Shown one piece after another: positions 7,438-7,547 of a stretch of 7,547 nucleotides of DNA. How positions within the stretch are numbered: the stretch's first letter is position 1; the number at the start of each line of letters is the position of its first letter. The stretch is from the NCBI GenBank assembly GCA_003508565.1, contig DNUI01000173.1, positions 1,975 through 9,521 on the forward strand. The letters are read 5' to 3'. Position numbers and translations under genes: made by a program. The notes under the pieces were generated by a model. It worked only from the letters and a program-made list of their open reading frames with translations. It searched no databases and was not told where the DNA came from. This DNA is from Syntrophaceae bacterium. Its GTDB lineage: Bacteria; Desulfobacterota; Syntrophia; Syntrophales; UBA2185.

Positions 7438-7492
7438 TTCGGAAAAACTCTACCATATCACTGTGCTCTATGTTACAGATTTTTCTCTCAAA

Positions 7493-7516
7493 CCTAATAT
7501 TTTTTTGTCAAAGAAC
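7493..7516 (-). repeat. Right sub-terminal inverted repeat
   Basis: The partner of the block at 5845-5868, read on the minus strand, differing at a single A/T position. It contains a TTGACA, so transposase binding here could also affect transcription of the transposase gene (inference). Confidence 0.75.
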
Positions 7517-7531
7517 AGCACCCCTCTGGGA

Positions 7532-7547
7532 ATTATGACACAGTCTC
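7532..7547 (-). repeat. Right outer terminal inverted repeat of the insertion sequence
   Basis: On the minus strand it reads GAGACTGTGTCATAAT, 15 of 16 identical to the left tip. The window stops at its outermost matched base. Confidence 0.8.

Larger units (their letters stand above)
5804..7547 (-). mobile_element. IS1182-family insertion sequence, apparently complete
   Basis: The element is at least 1744 bp and holds one transposase gene between matched ends. The outer ends share GAGACTGTGTC(G/A)TAAT in inverted orientation (5804-5819 and 7532-7547, 15 of 16). A second, sub-terminal inverted pair lies at 5845-5868 and 7493-7516 (23 of 24). Size, transposase type and end structure fit IS1182. 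The right outer end coincides with the window edge, so the target duplication cannot be checked and the inverted repeat could extend one or more bases further. Confidence 0.85.

Noticed and set aside
7506..7511. Full promoter for the transposase
   Set aside because: TTGACA is present, but the hexamers at 16-18 nt spacing do not resemble a -10 box.

Overview
The window looks like part of a bacterial chromosome of moderate to low G+C from a Gram-negative-type organism. A periplasmic-chaperone (PpiD/SurA-type) gene sits beside a secreted protein built of fibronectin-III-like repeats of the 'ATNVT..SATL.GT.NPNG...Y.F.YGPT.SYG' type. I associate such repeats with environmental anaerobes, including anammox Planctomycetota (Brocadiales) and some Deltaproteobacteria. 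This taxonomic guess is inference only; no marker gene is present.

Layout, left to right. Positions 1-130 are a leader with no gene I can support. Positions 131-1732 (+) encode an inner-membrane-anchored PpiD/SurA-like folding factor. It converges on a large gene on the minus strand (1837 to about 4212) for an exported protein of seven FN3-like modules, with a 3 x 48-bp in-frame tandem repeat at the start of the last module. A noncoding stretch of roughly 280 bp follows, holding a possible terminator for the next gene. Positions 4490-5734 (-) encode a DAACS-family dicarboxylate/amino acid:cation symporter with unusual substrate- and ion-site residues. From 5804 to the window edge lies an IS1182-family insertion sequence with outer and sub-terminal inverted repeats and an apparently intact DDE transposase (5974-7425, -).

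The genes do not form an obvious pathway. The chaperone and the repeat protein both concern the cell envelope, but they are convergent and so not one operon. The symporter and repeat gene run in the same direction but are separated by a gap of over 250 bp. The insertion sequence ends about 70 bp upstream of the symporter start codon, so it may have altered that gene's promoter. I found no RNA genes, no CRISPR array and no evident new multi-gene system. The most interesting points are the intragenic repeat expansion, the altered binding motifs of the symporter, and the two-tier ends of the insertion sequence.
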